NCBI RefSeq assembly: GCF_006542425.1
Contig: NZ_VFID01000016.1
Span: 240,292-304,291 of the forward strand
Reading direction: 5' to 3'
DNA: 64,000 bases
Source of the DNA: Pseudoxanthomonas sp. z9
GTDB taxonomy: Bacteria; Pseudomonadota; Gammaproteobacteria; Xanthomonadales; Xanthomonadaceae
Both the position numbers and the translations under genes were made by a program. Positions 62,078 to 64,000 of the stretch are shown here, one piece after another (the stretch's first letter is position 1; the number at the start of each line of letters is the position of its first letter). The notes below the pieces were generated by a model. The model worked only from the letters and a program-made list of their open reading frames with translations. It was not told where the DNA came from and did no database searches.

Positions 62078-63406
62078 CTATTCGACGCGCAGCTTCAGGT
62101 CGCCATCGGCCAGGCGTGCCTGCACGGCGTCGCCCGGCTGTACCTGTGCCACCGAGCGCACCAGCGTGCCGTCATCCCGGGTGACGATGGCGTAGCCGCG
62201 CGCCACCGTCGCCAGCGGGCTCACCGTTTCCAGTGAACGAGCCAGTCCGCGCAACCGCAGGGCGTCGCGCTGCAACTGGCGGGCCACCGCGGCCTGCGGA
62301 CGCACGCGCAACGCTTCCAGCCGCGCGCGCAGTTGCGCGAGTTGGCGCTGCGGTTGCGCGGCGCGCAGGACGGCCGCGGCGTGGCGCAGGCGCGCGCGCC
62401 GCTGTTCCGAGCGTTCCCGCCACAGCGCCTGCAGGCGCCGCATCGCCGCGTCCTGGCGGTGGCGGATCAGCGCCAGGCGTGCCTGCGGACGCAGCGCGTT
62501 CATGCGCAGCGCCGCGCGGTCGGCGCGCTGCATGGCCTGGCGCAGGTGGTGACGCTGCAGATCGAGCAGGCGTCGCTGCAGCGTGCGCAGGCGGGTCGCG
62601 AGATCGCGAATGTCCGGCACCAGCAGTTCGGCCGCGACCGAGGGCGTGGGTGCGCGCAGGTCGGCTGCGAAGTCGGCCAGGGTGAAGTCGGTCTCGTGGC
62701 CGACCGCGGACACCACCGGGACCGGCGAAGCCGCGATCGCGCGCGCCAGCTGTTCATCGTTGAAGGCCCACAGGTCCTCCAGCGAACCGCCACCACGGGT
62801 CACCAGGATCGTGTCGTAGCGGCCACTGTCGGCGGCGCGCCGGAGCATCGACACGATCTGCGCGGGCGCGGCTTCGCCCTGGACCTGCACCGGCAGGATG
62901 TCCACTTCCAGCAACGGAAAGCGCCGACCCAGCACGCTCAGCACGTCGCGCACGGCGGCCCCGCTGGGCGAGGTGATGACCGCCAGGCGGCGCGGGTGCG
63001 CGGGCAGGGCGCGCTTGCGGCCCTCGTCGAACAGGCCCTCGGCCGCGAGCCTGGCCTTCAGTGCCTCGAATGCCCGCCGCAGCGCGCCTTCTCCGGCTTC
63101 CTCCAGGTGATCGATGACCAGTTGGTAGTCGCCGCGCGCTTCATACAGGGTCAAGCGACCGCGCGCGAGCACCCGCAGTCCTTCGCGCGGAACGAAACGC
63201 AGCCACTGGCTCTTGGGCTTGAACATGGCGCAGCGGACCTGCGCGCGGACGTCCTTGAGGGTGAAGTACAGGTGTCCGGAGGCGGGGCGGGTGACGTTGC
63301 CGAGCTCGCCTTCCACCCAGATCAGCGGGAACGCGCCTTCGAGGAGGTCGCGGGCCAGGGTATTGAGCTGGCTGGGAGTGAGGACGTCGCGGGCGGGGTC
63401 TTGCAT
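62078..63406 (-). CDS. xseA: Exodeoxyribonuclease VII large subunit
   Basis: I take [20 protein letters not shown] (ATG 63406), which gives 442 residues; an upstream extension is not conserved. An OB domain (about 20-105: [20 protein letters not shown]) is followed by the nuclease domain ([60 protein letters not shown]) and a coiled-coil C-terminus. With XseB it degrades single-stranded DNA. xseB is not adjacent here. Confidence 0.94.
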   Translation of the reverse strand: MQDPARDVLTPSQLNTLARDLLEGAFPLIWVEGELGNVTRPASGHLYFTLKDVRAQVRCAMFKPKSQWLRFVPREGLRVLARGRLTLYEARGDYQLVIDHLEEAGEGALRRAFEALKARLAAEGLFDEGRKRALPAHPRRLAVITSPSGAAVRDVLSVLGRRFPLLEVDILPVQVQGEAAPAQIVSMLRRAADSGRYDTILVTRGGGSLEDLWAFNDEQLARAIAASPVPVVSAVGHETDFTLADFAADLRAPTPSVAAELLVPDIRDLATRLRTLQRRLLDLQRHHLRQAMQRADRAALRMNALRPQARLALIRHRQDAAMRRLQALWRERSEQRRARLRHAAAVLRAAQPQRQLAQLRARLEALRVRPQAAVARQLQRDALRLRGLARSLETVSPLATVARGYAIVTRDDGTLVRSVAQVQPGDAVQARLADGDLKLRVE

Positions 63407-63419
63407 GGGGCATACCGTA

Positions 63420-64000
63420 GCGCAGCAGCGCACTTTCATAAACCCGGCGTGGAGCGGAGCTTGTTGCGCTGCATGGGCGTTTGCCTTTCGCTTTTTGGGG
63501 GTGACCGATATCGGGCGCTAGCGCGCGGACTGTCGTCGGTTGCTCGCCCTGGTGCACTTGCCGCGCGCGTCACCTTTCTTTGCTTGTGCAAAAAAAAAAA
63601 GTAACCCAAAGGACGCTTTCAACAGCCGAGGGCTGGTCAAGCACACCCCGGTCCTCGCGCCCCAGCCGCTGCGCGGCCGGGGGCCGTGTCACCGATGGAC
63701 GTTTCGGGAAGGCACATCCTCTTGTGTCTGCTCAAAACACCGCGCGCCGTGCGCGGCGCCCTTCGGGCTTGCCCATCGACGCCATCGCTGCGGATGAGGC
63801 CCCAGGAGCAAAAGCCAAGGCCGAAGGGCCTGTATGCTCGCGATGCGCAGCGGAAGATACCGCTCATGGAGCCCCCTATGCCAAAGGGGGCGGGCGCCTG
63901 CGAAGCAGGTGACGGGGGATGGACCCGCCATTCGGCGGTTGAAAAGTTCTTGCTCTCGGCGCCAAAAGCAAATCCCCCTCAATCCCCCTTTTTCAAAGGG
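63420..64000. repeat. Repeat-rich non-coding end of the window
   Basis: No gene is supported over 594 bases after xseA. It holds an 11-A run (about 63590-63600) followed by GTAACCCAAAGGACGCTTTC, the element CTTTCAACAGCCGAGGGCTG, a hairpin GCCCCCT-atgcca-AAGGGGGC (63886-63907), and an inverted GCCAAAAGCAAATCCCCC... CCCCCTTTTTCAAAGGG at the edge. These match the repeat at 40003-40212. Confidence 0.7.

Noticed and set aside
63590..63605. Poly-A run as a terminator
   Set aside because: It has no adjacent stem on the relevant strand and belongs to a recurring repeat module.

Overview
The window is high-GC chromosomal DNA of a gammaproteobacterium, most likely a member of the Xanthomonadaceae/Lysobacterales (Xanthomonas, Pseudoxanthomonas, Lysobacter or Luteimonas type). 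This is judged from the gene order rpoE-rseA-mucD ... lepA-lepB-DUF4845-rnc-era-recO, from protein sequences that read like this group, and from dispersed intergenic repeats. I see no rRNA, no complete tRNA, no CRISPR array, no insertion sequence and no prophage.

Region 1-24 kb is accessory. It holds a frameshifted esterase at the left edge, an orphan fimbrial adhesin, a NERD membrane protein, an alpha/beta hydrolase, stress-type lipoproteins, a truncated short-chain dehydrogenase, a zinc alcohol dehydrogenase, and a DUF3606-LigD-orphan chain (ATP-dependent DNA ligase/polymerase/phosphoesterase, without Ku in the window). Next come a three-gene operon (two DUF4242 proteins and an MddA-like methyltransferase) downstream of an ATPase-LuxR regulator, a HIT protein, a RidA/LysR divergent pair, a PAS histidine kinase with a receiver, and a run of unrecognised small or secreted/membrane proteins (20.6-23.7 kb).

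Region 24-36.6 kb is core. It has an APH(6)-type kinase, a FadJ-type beta-oxidation enzyme, the sigma-E envelope-stress operon with a recognisable sigma-E promoter, and the lepA-lepB-rnc-era-recO translation/secretion/RNA-processing operon. A 55-residue secreted cysteine peptide lies hidden on the minus strand between mucD and lepA.

Region 36.6-52.7 kb holds a receiver-Hpt protein, a YdbH/YdbL-type AsmA-like lipid-transport pair, RlmD, a CYTH phosphatase, a tightly packed nagZ-hpt-mtiP operon (cell-wall recycling and purine salvage), a cold-shock protein, a flavin monooxygenase, AidB, an L,D-transpeptidase-fold protein and a DesT/DesC/DesB-type aerobic fatty-acid desaturation module with a candidate operator.

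Region 52.7-64 kb holds an ABC exporter, an overlapping sigma/anti-sigma/YigZ chain, a GAF-GAF-GGDEF-EAL cyclic-di-GMP protein, a von Willebrand A lipoprotein and XseA. It ends in repeat-rich non-coding DNA. Two or three families of intergenic inverted repeats recur through the window. The most useful leads are the hidden peptide, the repeat families, the DUF4242/MddA operon, the sigma-anti-sigma-YigZ overlap and the orphan small-gene block.
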